NCBI RefSeq assembly: GCF_023715605.1
Contig: NZ_JAMBOL010000018.1
Location: forward strand, 1-55,277
Direction: 5' to 3'
Length of the DNA: 55,277 bases
From: Halalkalibacter oceani
GTDB lineage: Bacteria > Bacillota > Bacilli > Bacillales > Bacillaceae_D
The stretch's first letter is position 1. Each line of letters starts with the position of its first letter. Positions 16,333 to 24,367 of this stretch are shown piece by piece. Position numbers and translations under genes: made by a program. The notes under the pieces were generated by a model, which did not search any database, was not told the origin of the DNA, and was given only the letters and a program-made list of their open reading frames with translations.

Positions 16333-18873
16333 ATGAAAGGGAAAGCGGGAAAGCGTGCTTTAAGTTGCCTTATTAGTTCTATCGTCTTTTTTCTTATTTT
16401 TTTTAGTGTGATGCCGCCGGCTTTTGCCGCTGGGAAAGGAGAGCGTTCTTTTGTCGTCGACAACGTTGTTGGTGATGTCTTCATTCAAAAGGCGGGAGGA
16501 GCAAAAGAAGTGCTGGTTTATCCTGGCACGATTTTTCAGGAAGGGGATATGCTTCGTACGGAAGACGGTTCCTCGGCAACAATCAGCAGCATGGATCGTG
16601 ATGATTCGCTTGTCCTGACTGAAAATACCGAGCTGTATGCCGCAACGCTTTCTGAAAGAAATGGTGTAAAACAAACGAGGCTGCAAATGCTGGCAGGCTC
16701 GGTTTATGCAGAGGTGGAACCGCTTTATGAATCGGCCGATACATTTGAAATTGTCAACTCGGAGGCCGCTTTTTCGGCGCGGGGAACCCATTTTTCAATT
16801 TCGATTGATCCGGTAACGGGGCTTCCGACTACTTATGTTTATTCGGGCGTGGTTACCACGCAGTCGCTGAGACCAACGGATTATCCAGCATTAATAGCAT
16901 ATCCTGGTCAGCAGATAAATACCAATTCAAATGCTTTAGCGAGAAATGCTGTAGTTAGCCAGTTGGATATTAACCAGCTTCCCGATCAAATAAAAGAGGA
17001 AGCCCTCCGCATGCTGTTAGAGAATAAGGAAAGAATTGAGCAGGAAAACGAGCAGAGAAGGCAGGATATCATAAATGGCTACGCTAGTCAGGATTGGTTG
17101 GCTATGGATGAAGACGGGCCGGATCCCGAAGAAGTGGACCGACTTTCCCGAAATCTAGAGAACCTTGTCGGGAATATTATAAAACAAGCATTGGAAAGTG
17201 GAACGGTAGATAGAGAACGTATGGAGCAGCTGATAGAGGAGATAAATAATCAAGGATCTTCTTCTCCAATTGATCTCGATAATGTCCCGCCACTGGAGGA
17301 TCTTAGAGGTGAAGGGGCAAGACAGGCGCTGGAAGAACGGGAGCGCCTGAATCAGCAAAAAAGAGAAGAGCAGGAACGACGCGAGCAACAAAGGGAACAG
17401 TATGAGGAGCGGAACAGAGAGCTGTTAGAAAGAATACAGGAGCAGCAACGTCAGCAGCAGGAAGCGAACGAGCGGGCGGCAGAGGAAGCGAGAAATAACG
17501 CACTCAATCGTTACCTCGAGCAGTTGCCGGAAGCAGATCGAATGCGGTTTGAAGACGCAGATCGGCTGCGCGCGGAGGAACGGGAGCGAGCTCAGCAGGA
17601 GCGGGAGCAGCGGCAACCGTCAGCGCCACCACCACCGCCATCTCGTCCGCCAAGTGGTGGTTCAGGGGGAGGCGGTGGAAGCAGTCCTTCACCAACTATT
17701 GTAGAGGTCATTCAGCCGGAGCCGGTTAAGATTGAAGCGGGTACAACCTTTACTCCTCCTACACAAGTCGAGGTGATGATGAGTAATGGAACGACTCGGA
17801 ATGCACCCGTGCAGTGGAATAACGCCATTGATACATCGACGTATGGCTACTACACGCTCACCGGCACGATTGCTGGTCTAGGAAGAGAAGTGACACTAGA
17901 GGTCTTAGTCTACGTCCCGTATGGAGAACCGATTGAACTGAATCCGGCAAAGCGGGTTATTCCATTGCCTGCTGGTGCGATCCGATTTAATGAAGCCTAT
18001 ATACCGGATGGAGATAGTACTCTCGCGACCGTTTCACAGTTTGAATTTACGGAAGGAGAGAGGGAAATAACTGGTCTTGTTCCTGCCGGTGCTGTTCTTC
18101 AATTTGCGACATTTGAAGTAGCAGGAGAGGGCATCGAGCTGCAATTTATCGTAGAAGATGGAGCAAATGAAGACGAAGTAGGTATTTTCTATCAGCAGGA
18201 GAGTGGGGTCTGGAACTATCTTCCGACCACGATTGAGAATGGAATCGCGAGTGCGACGGTGGAAAACATTAACGGAATATATGGTGTCTTCTATGCTGAT
18301 CAAGCAGAATTCCCTACTGTTTGGCCAGGGTCTGGTCTTATTCACGAGCCGAATCAAGGAATGGAGATCTATTATGAAGATGAGTCGATCTCTCAGTTTG
18401 AAGGTGAAGTTCGTTATTATTATCAAACAGAAAATGGAGCTTGGGAAGAGAAGGGGGACGACTTCACAATCGATTATCCAGACTGGAACGGAAACTTAAG
18501 AGCCATTTACCCGAACCGATTGTTTAGTGAGACGCGCCAGTTCTCTTATACATTTATTGAAGAAAGCACGCTATATATTGGAGAAGAGGAAGGCGAAGAC
18601 CAAATGACGGCAAAAATCGTTTTCTCAGGACCGGTCGAGCTTGAAGATGATCAGCTAATCGTGAATGGTCTTCGATATGATGTGAAAGTTTATAATTGGG
18701 GAGATGAGGAAACCCCTCGGGATATTGTGTCACTGGATTTAATTGAGGAGAATGAGCTGTTGATTACCCTTCAAGGAATGCAAGATGTGCTGATTGTCAG
18801 CTTTAATTCTGTCGACGGGTCTGAACAAATTAAAGAAGAAGTTAATTCTAGTGCCGCTGATGATAGCTTATAG
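16333..18873 (+). CDS. Exported FecR-domain protein with coiled coil and Ig-like part
   Basis: The protein is 846 residues. A signal peptide (about 1-32) is followed by a FecR domain (about 38-155: VVDNVVGDVFIQKAGGAKEV, LRTEDGSSATISS, AAFSARGTHFSISIDP, TTYVYSGVVTTQS). A long charged coiled coil rich in R, E and Q spans about 220-425. A Pro then Gly/Ser hinge leads to an Ig-like domain (about 460-530: VEVMMSNGTTRNAPVQWNNA) and a beta-rich C-terminus. In Gram-negatives FecR domains sense and signal, but freestanding forms in monoderms are thought to be surface-associated. The next gene begins 14 nt downstream, so the two are one operon. GAGGAG precedes the ATG. No SLH, LPXTG or TM anchor is visible. 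Confidence 0.8.
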   Translation: MKGKAGKRALSCLISSIVFFLIFFSVMPPAFAAGKGERSFVVDNVVGDVFIQKAGGAKEVLVYPGTIFQEGDMLRTEDGSSATISSMDRDDSLVLTENTELYAATLSERNGVKQTRLQMLAGSVYAEVEPLYESADTFEIVNSEAAFSARGTHFSISIDPVTGLPTTYVYSGVVTTQSLRPTDYPALIAYPGQQINTNSNALARNAVVSQLDINQLPDQIKEEALRMLLENKERIEQENEQRRQDIINGYASQDWLAMDEDGPDPEEVDRLSRNLENLVGNIIKQALESGTVDRERMEQLIEEINNQGSSSPIDLDNVPPLEDLRGEGARQALEERERLNQQKREEQERREQQREQYEERNRELLERIQEQQRQQQEANERAAEEARNNALNRYLEQLPEADRMRFEDADRLRAEERERAQQEREQRQPSAPPPPPSRPPSGGSGGGGGSSPSPTIVEVIQPEPVKIEAGTTFTPPTQVEVMMSNGTTRNAPVQWNNAIDTSTYGYYTLTGTIAGLGREVTLEVLVYVPYGEPIELNPAKRVIPLPAGAIRFNEAYIPDGDSTLATVSQFEFTEGEREITGLVPAGAVLQFATFEVAGEGIELQFIVEDGANEDEVGIFYQQESGVWNYLPTTIENGIASATVENINGIYGVFYADQAEFPTVWPGSGLIHEPNQGMEIYYEDESISQFEGEVRYYYQTENGAWEEKGDDFTIDYPDWNGNLRAIYPNRLFSETRQFSYTFIEESTLYIGEEEGEDQMTAKIVFSGPVELEDDQLIVNGLRYDVKVYNWGDEETPRDIVSLDLIEENELLITLQGMQDVLIVSFNSVDGSEQIKEEVNSSAADDSL

Positions 18874-18887
18874 AAAGTAGGGAGAAC

Positions 18888-20459
18888 ATGATAAAGCGAA
18901 TAAAACTCTTTCTGCTCCTGACAATAATCTGGCTGGGAGGCGGAGCAAGCATCGCTGCCGCTGAGCCGATTTACGGCGAAGACGGTGCGCTTCTTTCAGA
19001 AGTTGCCGTCTATCTCGGCAGCGGGCAGTATACACATGAAAATGGTCAATTGCTTGAGGCAGGAGTCAGAATGCCTCAAGGAATAGCCCTCCTTCCTGAT
19101 GGATCACTGCTTGTCGCTGATACACGCAATCAGCTGATCAAGCTCGCAAAAGGTGATCAAGTGACGATCTATGCTGGAATAGAAGGGCTGCCGGTTGATG
19201 CTTATGGGCTTCCTGTCGGCGCTTTGCTTGACGGCGCGGCCGAGGAAGCGACATTCCAGCGTCCGCAAGGAATAGCGATCGCCGAGGATGGGACAGTATA
19301 CATCGCCGATACGAATAATCATGCGATCCGGCGAATTTCTCTGTCTGGGGAAGTGACGACTGTGGCTGGTGATGGCGTTGCCGGCAGCAGCGACGGAGCC
19401 AGCGAGGAGGCCCGCTTTGATCATCCATCGGATGTCGCTGTTGCCGACGATGGGACGATTTATGTCGCCGACCGTGGCAACCATCTCATTAGACGGATCG
19501 TCGATGGAGAAGTAGAGACGTTGACTGCGGCTTCAGAGCGTTATGTCGAAGTGGTGGAGGGCGTGCCTCTGTTGGCCGGTGATTATGCGGATGGGACGCT
19601 GGCCGAAGCGAAATTTAATGAACCTTCTGGCCTGGCGCTGGACGACGCTGGCAATCTCTATGTAAGTGATACTGGCAATCAACTGATTCGCTACATTGAT
19701 TTGGCGGCTGGCGAAGTGACGACCGTGGCCGGAGATGTCACAGCGGCACGGCAGCTTGAGCGGGGTCAGGAGCTTTTTGCGAGGGGAGGCTTTGCTGACG
19801 GTGAGGCGCATGCAGCCCGTTTCCATGCACCGCGAGGGCTGGCGGCAACAGCTGATGGCGGCGTTGTGATTGCCGACAGTCTCAATCATGCGGTCCGTTA
19901 TTTGCACAACGGTACGGTGAGCACACTGGCTGGCAGCGGGGAAGGTCTGGCCGGGGACCGGGATGGCATGAATGGCCATAATTTGCTTAGGGAACCGACC
20001 GATGTCGCGGTAAATGAGAACGGTGATATGTATATTGCTGATTCTGGAAACAACCTGATCAAAAGGTGGTCGCTGTACAAGTTGCCGGAGCTTCCGCAAA
20101 ATGAAGAGATCAAGGTCGTTTACGGACAGGAGCGGATTGTATTTGATACGCAGCCTGAGCTGAAAAATGGCCGGACGATGGTTCCTGTCCGCGCCGTTGT
20201 CGAAGCTTTTGGCTATACGAGCTCCTATCAGTCGCAAACCGTAACGCTGCGCAAAGGAAACACCTCGATTGACATGGAGGTGGGCAGCCGGACGATGAAG
20301 GTGAAAACGGAGGATGAGACCTATACGAAAGAGCTTGATGCAGCTCCGTATATTGAAGGGGATCGTTTTATGGTTCCGTTACGCTTCTTCTCTGAGGAGT
20401 TCGCACTTGATGTCCAATGGCATGCCCCGTTAAAAACAGTTATATTACGTGATAAATAA
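18888..20459 (+). CDS. Exported NHL-repeat protein with stalk domain
   Basis: The protein is 523 residues. A signal peptide (about 1-25) precedes six NHL-type blades, each ending in an ADT.NH.IRR-like strand (RPQGIAIAEDGTVYIADTNN, HPSDVAVADDGTIYVADRGN and so on), which predicts a six-bladed propeller over about 55-400. Residues about 415-523 are a copper-amine-oxidase N-terminal-like 'stalk' domain (NGRTMVPVRAVVEAFGYTSS; GDRFMVPLRFFSEEFAL), common in wall-associated proteins of Bacillales. The propeller probably binds a protein or glycan partner, and the co-transcribed FecR-domain protein is the obvious candidate. AGGGAG lies just before ATG. No catalytic motif is seen. Confidence 0.85.
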   Translation: MIKRIKLFLLLTIIWLGGGASIAAAEPIYGEDGALLSEVAVYLGSGQYTHENGQLLEAGVRMPQGIALLPDGSLLVADTRNQLIKLAKGDQVTIYAGIEGLPVDAYGLPVGALLDGAAEEATFQRPQGIAIAEDGTVYIADTNNHAIRRISLSGEVTTVAGDGVAGSSDGASEEARFDHPSDVAVADDGTIYVADRGNHLIRRIVDGEVETLTAASERYVEVVEGVPLLAGDYADGTLAEAKFNEPSGLALDDAGNLYVSDTGNQLIRYIDLAAGEVTTVAGDVTAARQLERGQELFARGGFADGEAHAARFHAPRGLAATADGGVVIADSLNHAVRYLHNGTVSTLAGSGEGLAGDRDGMNGHNLLREPTDVAVNENGDMYIADSGNNLIKRWSLYKLPELPQNEEIKVVYGQERIVFDTQPELKNGRTMVPVRAVVEAFGYTSSYQSQTVTLRKGNTSIDMEVGSRTMKVKTEDETYTKELDAAPYIEGDRFMVPLRFFSEEFALDVQWHAPLKTVILRDK

Positions 20460-20488
20460 GAATGGTAGATAGAGCCAAAAGGCTGATT

Positions 20489-20558
20489 GAGGCGGCGAGT
20501 GACGTCTGCGCGGGTACTACTTTGCGCGGAACGGAACCGCCGTCTTTTTTCGCCGCCT
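20489..20558 (+). terminator. Terminator with alternative pairing
   Basis: GAGGCGGCG (20489-20497) can pair either with the CCGCC just before TTTTTT (20545-20550) or with CGCCGCCT just after it. The first form is a terminator, the second hides the T run. It ends the FecR/NHL operon. Confidence 0.55.
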
Positions 20559-20559
20559 G

Positions 20560-20949
20560 ATTAAAAATCCTGAAGTGGTTTTAAAACGTGCTGAAGCACT
20601 CAACCATAAAGTATGCAACAACTCTTTTTGCGAAAGGTCACTTCCGAACCAGCTGGGTTATTTTCTCATATGGGTAAAATAGGCATTCGCCGTTTCAAGT
20701 ATAGGCAAACATACATAGAGTACGAAAGGATTCATTAACTGCGGGGCAGGAGGAAACGTTCAGATATATCATCTGTCTTACTCTCATTCAGTGCGCTGGC
20801 ACACTCTTCTGGGCTACTAGTAAGTGGGGAAAAGCCCCGCCGGAGGAAGTTTCACTTTATTTGCAGTTTTCAAGATTTGGGCGGATAGGCAAGCTACGAA
20901 AAAGGGCTACAGGCAGTAAGTTACTGTATAAGCAAAAGGGGTGAGAAAA
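20560..20949. other. Gene-free stretch before cwlJ
   Basis: About 390 nt with no supportable open frame. A short hairpin (gtgctgaagcac at about 20589) and a GC-rich patch (gcggggcagg, about 20742) are visible. The sporulation promoter expected for cwlJ should lie near its 3' end, but I could not identify convincing SigE or SigK boxes. Confidence 0.4.
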
Positions 20950-21426
20950 ATGGGTAGGCGAATCAAACATACGGAAAATGACGTGAATGCTTTAGCAAGG
21001 CTCATGCTGGCGGAGGCCATTGGTGAAGGCGCCGAAGGAATGGAAATGGTTGGAACGGTTGTAGCCAATCGGGTTGAGGCAGACTGTGAGCCGGACTTCG
21101 CCAATTTACGTAATATCCGACATGCTATTTATCAAACGATACCGGGAACGGAAATTCCTCACTTCGAGCCTGTTTTAAATGGAGCCTTGTATACACAGCG
21201 TCCTACTGAAGAAGACCTCCAGAGAGCTAGAAATTTGTTGCAAGGTCATAGGAACCCACGGTCCCGAATGAATTTGTGGTTCTTTAATCCGAGTCCGGGG
21301 CAAACATACCGAGAGCCTTGCACGGCTACGATGCCAAGATCCCCTATGACACAGTTCGACTTTGCACACAAGAATCATTGCTTCTATGTCGGTGTACCGG
21401 GCTACTGCCCAGAGTTTTATAGATAA
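20950..21426 (+). CDS. cwlJ: Spore cortex-lytic cell-wall hydrolase CwlJ
   Basis: The protein is about 158 residues, close to B. subtilis CwlJ in length. The hydrolase_2 motif ALARLMLAEAIGEGAEGMEM carries the expected catalytic Glu, followed by VGTVVANRVEADC, IRHAIYQTIPGTE, NLWFFNPSPGQTY and NHCFYVGVPGYCPEFY. CwlJ degrades cortex muramic-lactam peptidoglycan during germination, especially when triggered by Ca-dipicolinate, and sits in the spore coat. gerQ, needed for its placement, follows at once, the conserved pair in Bacillales. The ATG at 20950 is chosen because AAAAGGGGTG precedes it by 7 nt; GTG 20941 lies inside that ribosome site. Confidence 0.9.
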   Translation: MGRRIKHTENDVNALARLMLAEAIGEGAEGMEMVGTVVANRVEADCEPDFANLRNIRHAIYQTIPGTEIPHFEPVLNGALYTQRPTEEDLQRARNLLQGHRNPRSRMNLWFFNPSPGQTYREPCTATMPRSPMTQFDFAHKNHCFYVGVPGYCPEFYR

Positions 21427-21450
21427 ATGAAAAAAGGAGATGGCTTTCTC

Positions 21451-21915
21451 GTGAATAATGGAAATTCTAGTTTTTATCCAATGAGCAATCAGACTGGTTT
21501 TCAACCAGCTACTATGATGGGGAGCGATGCCCCGCAAAACTTTAACGGCCTCCAGGCGGGTATACCTTCTGGACCTGCGTATTCTGTGCCGGTTGTTCCG
21601 ATGGGAACTGGGCAGCAGCTACCGACAGGCAGGATTGAAGAATCGTTTATCGAAAATATCCTGCGTTTCAACAAAGGTAAGGTTGGTACTTTCTACTTTA
21701 CGTACCAAGGGAACAGCGAATGGAATGCAATGGTTTACCGTGGTCGTATTGAAACAGCTGGCCGTGACCACATCATCATCAGCGACCCTGCTAGCGGTAA
21801 ACGCTACTTGCTGATGATAGCAAACCTTGACTGGGTAGAATTTGAAGAACGAATTAACTATCCTCACACGGAAATTAGTCCGGAAATCCAGGCGTCCATG
21901 GAAGTATCGGAGTAA
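21451..21915 (+). CDS. gerQ: Spore coat protein GerQ
   Basis: The protein is about 154 residues from a GTG start. The N-terminal third is low-complexity (N, G, P, Q, M), as in GerQ. The conserved core follows: EESFIENILRFNKGKVGTFY, then YRGRIETAGRDHIIISDPAS and GKRYLLMIANLDWVEFEERI. GerQ is a coat protein cross-linked by transglutaminase and is required for CwlJ localisation. AAAAAAGGAG (21430-21439) favours GTG 21451. The in-frame ATG at 21427 has no ribosome site and lies inside the spacer after the cwlJ stop. Confidence 0.9.
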   Translation: MNNGNSSFYPMSNQTGFQPATMMGSDAPQNFNGLQAGIPSGPAYSVPVVPMGTGQQLPTGRIEESFIENILRFNKGKVGTFYFTYQGNSEWNAMVYRGRIETAGRDHIIISDPASGKRYLLMIANLDWVEFEERINYPHTEISPEIQASMEVSE

Positions 21916-22011
21916 TAGAATAGAACACTAAAAAACAAGCTGCCAATGATTGGTGGTATATGGACGGAAAGCATTTTTTGAAAGAGTGAAAAGAGATAAG
22001 GAAGCTAACAA

Positions 22012-22044
22012 GAGCCAGTAATATTGGCTCCTTCAGACTTTTTT
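22012..22044 (+). terminator. Weak terminator-like hairpin after gerQ
   Basis: GAGCCA/TGGCTC around gtaatat, then CTTCAGACTTTTTT. The same GAGCCAGTATATTGGCTC hairpin recurs at 22452-22475. Confidence 0.5.
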
Positions 22045-22264
22045 AGGTTCATGGCAACAAGCGTCCCCTGCATCAAATTTTTTTCACTCTTTTCAGGTTT
22101 GTCAAACGCAACCCAAGCTTTTGTTTCAAATCTGTAAAGACACGTTCCATCGTTTCTTGACGCTTTGTGTAAATCTTTATTTCTATCTGTATGCCGTTAG
22201 TGTCCGGCTTCATCCGAGGCATCCTGCCAACTGTCCCTTATTAAATTCTACTAGAAAAAGCGGA

Positions 22265-22475
22265 CGGGATGGGAGGGCCGACTCCTGCAGGAGGAGAGGG
22301 CAGGTTGAAATCCACCGGCGTGCCGGTTAGTTCAACGCCCTCCTGCGGAAAGCGTGCCCCCCATCCCGGGAGCGAGGTCGAAGAGCTAAACCCTGACTAC
22401 CGAAAAAGCCTGTCGACCGTCTCGCTTTTGCGAGACTTTGTCGACAGACTGAAAGAGCCAGTATATTGGCTCTTT
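22265..22475. repeat. Structured intergenic element (Bacillaceae-type palindromic repeat)
   Basis: An outer stem CGGGATGGG/CCCATCCCG (22265-22273 with 22360-22368) encloses GAGGGC-GTTGAA paired with TTCAAC-GCCCTC and an inner ACCGGC/GCCGGT hairpin. CTCCTGCAGGAG and CCTCCTGCGGAAAGCG resemble the GACTCCTGCGG...GCGGAAAGC repeats common between Bacillaceae genes. Two more hairpins follow: CTGTCGAC-GTCTCG (22410-22447) and AAAGAGCCA (22452-22475). No open frame explains it. The stretch 22045-22264 shows nothing else. The family match is from memory. Confidence 0.6.
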
Positions 22476-22553
22476 ATCCTGTTTAAATATATGTAGGTCT
22501 TATTTATTTTTATGGATTATATAAGAAGATGGATGTAATTTGAAACAATTGAA

Positions 22554-22597
22554 ATGAGCCTTGCTACGAAGATGTAGGAAGGCTCATATCTTTTTTT
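22554..22597 (+). terminator. Rho-independent terminator
   Basis: atgagcctt..ctac pairs with gtag..aaggctcat, followed by TTTTTTT. No coding gene lies just upstream, so any transcript it ends would start in or before the structured element. Confidence 0.7.
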
Positions 22598-22666
22598 GTA
22601 CAAATGGGTTATGTCATATAGCCATGCTACAATAAAGGAACCAAATCAATCGAAAGGAACCGATTT

Positions 22667-23389
22667 ATGTATTTAAAGAGAATAACTTTATTGCGTGACG
22701 ACATTTCCTCATTTGACCGTTATCCTTATTCAATTCCGGCGATTAGCAGCTTGAACGAGCTTGAGCTGACGAAAAGCGTGACGTTTTTCGTCGGGGAAAA
22801 CGGGTCAGGCAAATCGACGCTGCTTGAGGCGATTGCCGATAAATGTGACTTTCATACAGCGGGAGGGGGACGAAACAATTTTTATGAGGTGCATGCGGCG
22901 GAGGCGTCGTTAAGTGAACATATCCGTCTGTCGTGGATGCCAAAGCTGACAAACGGGTTCTTTTTACGGGCGGAATCGTTTTATCAGTTTGCGACTCATA
23001 TTGAGGAGGTTGATGAGAATGGCTTTAAAGATTATGGCGGTCGTTCGCTTCATCAGCAGTCGCACGGGGAGTCCTTCCTCTCGCTTTTTCTCCATCGTTT
23101 TAAAGGAAAGGCGATTTATTTGCTTGATGAACCGGAGGCGGCCCTCTCACCAGCGAGGCAGCTGACATTTTTAAGGATTATGCGTGATTTAACGGCGAAT
23201 AAGCAGGCTCAGTTTATCATTGCTACCCATTCGCCGATTTTATTAGGGTATCCGGAAGCGGATATTTTCAGTTTCGATGATGGCCGCATCTCTTTAACGA
23301 GATATGAAGAAACGGAACATTATCAACTAACGAAATATTTTCTTCAGCATCGCGAGAAAATGCTGGCTGAGCTTTTTGCCGATGAGTGA
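22667..23389 (+). CDS. ABC/AAA-type predicted ATPase
   Basis: The protein is 240 residues. Walker A is FFVGENGSGKSTLLEAIADK, with a signature-like SHGESFLSLF, Walker B GKAIYLLDEPEAALSP and the H-loop FIIATHSPILLGYP. This is the short COG3910-type ATPase, built like an ABC nucleotide-binding fold but with no transporter partner; biochemical roles are mostly unknown. GAAAGGAACC lies before the ATG. Its stop abuts the stop of the convergent DUF3231 gene at 23390 with no spacer, so the two transcripts must overlap. Confidence 0.85.
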   Translation: MYLKRITLLRDDISSFDRYPYSIPAISSLNELELTKSVTFFVGENGSGKSTLLEAIADKCDFHTAGGGRNNFYEVHAAEASLSEHIRLSWMPKLTNGFFLRAESFYQFATHIEEVDENGFKDYGGRSLHQQSHGESFLSLFLHRFKGKAIYLLDEPEAALSPARQLTFLRIMRDLTANKQAQFIIATHSPILLGYPEADIFSFDDGRISLTRYEETEHYQLTKYFLQHREKMLAELFADE

Positions 23390-23941
23390 CTATTCTGCTG
23401 GCGATCCAGGTGGAAAGTATGCAGGAGGCACCTTGAGCCAACCGCGTTTTTTCATTGATGCTTTTAAAATAGCGGATACATTGACCGCTTCCATTTGGAA
23501 TTTCAGTAGCATTATACTGACATCATTTCGGACCGATTGTGAGATTCCAGTGGCACATAAGGTGATAGAGGTAGCCAGCTTTGCGCTGACGGCACTGGCT
23601 ATTTCCGAGTCGGTCATTTTTGCCCCTTCTGGGATGGCTCGTGGGTCAGAGTCCGGCTTTTGTTCAGAGGCTGGCGGAAGTGGGACGCCTTCCTGTTGCA
23701 GGAACTTTTTTAGTGTTGTCACTTGATCACTGCACTTGCTTTGAATCTTTTTAAGAAGCTCCTGCAGTTCGGTATCTTCTGTCGTATTTAAGCAAATTTG
23801 TTCAAGCACCACGGTTTCTTCTAACAAGGCTAAATACGTCCAGCAAGTCATCACCTCTCCCACATGTATAGGTGGTTTACTATCATCGTCGTATAAGCTA
23901 TGTAGAACTTTTGTTAAGGCTTCGACTGCATGAATCGGCAT
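23390..23941 (-). CDS. DUF3231 family protein
   Basis: The protein is about 183 residues. It is helical: AVEALTKVLHSLYDDDSKPP, IHVGEVMTCWTYLALLEET, then SVRNDVSIMLLKFQMEAVN and a C-terminal KRGWLKVPPAYFPPG. The 'GW..PP' end and the four-helix pattern fit DUF3231, distantly like ferritin-type or CotF-like spore proteins. The usual two-domain form is about 330 residues; this is the single-domain form. GGGGAGATG precedes ATG 23941. It starts 4 nt after the stop of the 51-residue membrane peptide, so the two are very likely co-translated. Confidence 0.78.
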   Translation of the reverse strand: MPIHAVEALTKVLHSLYDDDSKPPIHVGEVMTCWTYLALLEETVVLEQICLNTTEDTELQELLKKIQSKCSDQVTTLKKFLQQEGVPLPPASEQKPDSDPRAIPEGAKMTDSEIASAVSAKLATSITLCATGISQSVRNDVSIMLLKFQMEAVNVSAILKASMKKRGWLKVPPAYFPPGSPAE

Positions 23942-23945
23942 GGAA

Positions 23946-24101
23946 TCATCTCCCCTGTAATGGAATCGTTGCAAGCTGATTTAATTTAGAAAGTATGCGG
24001 CGGGATGAAAGAATCAAAATGGTACTGAATAGGCAGGTGAGTAATGTACTGCCAACCCCCATCCAAATAAGAACTAAAAGCTTTTTATGGTAATTCGACA
24101 T
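23946..24101 (-). CDS. 51-residue single-TM membrane peptide
   Basis: This short gene reads MSNYHKKLLVLIWMGVGSTL, then LTCLFSTILILSSRRILSKL, NQLATIPLQGR, stop. It has a basic start, one hydrophobic helix of about 23 residues and a basic cytosolic tail, a typical small type-II-like membrane protein. The ribosome site AAAAAGGAG lies 9 nt before its ATG. Its stop lies 4 nt before the DUF3231 start, so coupled translation is likely. No family is recognised. It faces away from the Fur-box region, and box 1 (24184-24198) lies about 85 nt upstream of its start. Confidence 0.65.
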   Translation of the reverse strand: MSNYHKKLLVLIWMGVGSTLLTCLFSTILILSSRRILSKLNQLATIPLQGR

Positions 24102-24183
24102 AAAAGGTGGCTCCTTTTTCAAGTTGTGTTATTAGTAATGACCAAAGAAAAGACGATTATGCGAAAAACAGCAGGCTATTTAT

Positions 24184-24198
24184 TGAAAATGATTATCA
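24184..24198. promoter_or_regulatory. Fur box 1
   Basis: TGAAAATGATTATCA matches the 7-1-7 Fur consensus TGATAATNATTATCA at all but one position. It lies just upstream of the -35 of the promoter at 24207. Confidence 0.65.
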
Positions 24199-24206
24199 AT
24201 TATCCT

Positions 24207-24235
24207 TTGACAAATGAAATTACACAGTTTATCAT
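24207..24235 (+). promoter_or_regulatory. Strong SigA promoter between Fur boxes
   Basis: TTGACA (24207-24212), a 17-nt spacer and TATCAT (24230-24235) form a near-consensus promoter reading towards the SLH gene. Fur boxes lie immediately up- and downstream. Confidence 0.7.
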
Positions 24236-24244
24236 AATTAGTAA

Positions 24245-24259
24245 TGATAATCGTTATCA
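24245..24259. promoter_or_regulatory. Fur box 2
   Basis: TGATAATCGTTATCA has one mismatch to the 7-1-7 Fur consensus and covers the expected transcription start, a typical repression position. Confidence 0.65.
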
Positions 24260-24285
24260 GTTATTTGTAGGGAGAAAGGAGGATT

Positions 24286-24311
24286 AAACTCAAAGGAGTT
24301 TCTTTTTTTGT
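24286..24311 (+). terminator. Leader hairpin, possible attenuator
   Basis: AAACTC-aaag-GAGTTT followed by CTTTTTTTG lies in the leader between the promoter and the SLH gene. The stem is short (6 bp). It could end a short transcript or act as an attenuator. Confidence 0.5.
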
Positions 24312-24322
24312 TTGTTTTTCGG

Positions 24323-24337
24323 TGATAATGATTATCT
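24323..24337. promoter_or_regulatory. Fur box 3
   Basis: TGATAATGATTATCT matches the Fur 7-1-7 consensus at 14 of 15 positions and lies about 30 nt before the SLH gene start. Confidence 0.65.
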
Positions 24338-24367
24338 ATATCAATGAAAAGGAGGAAATGGAGAGCT

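Noticed and set aside
24087-24287. 66-residue plus-strand open frame over the Fur-box region
   Set aside because: No ribosome site; it runs through the promoter, and the regulatory sites explain the sequence better.
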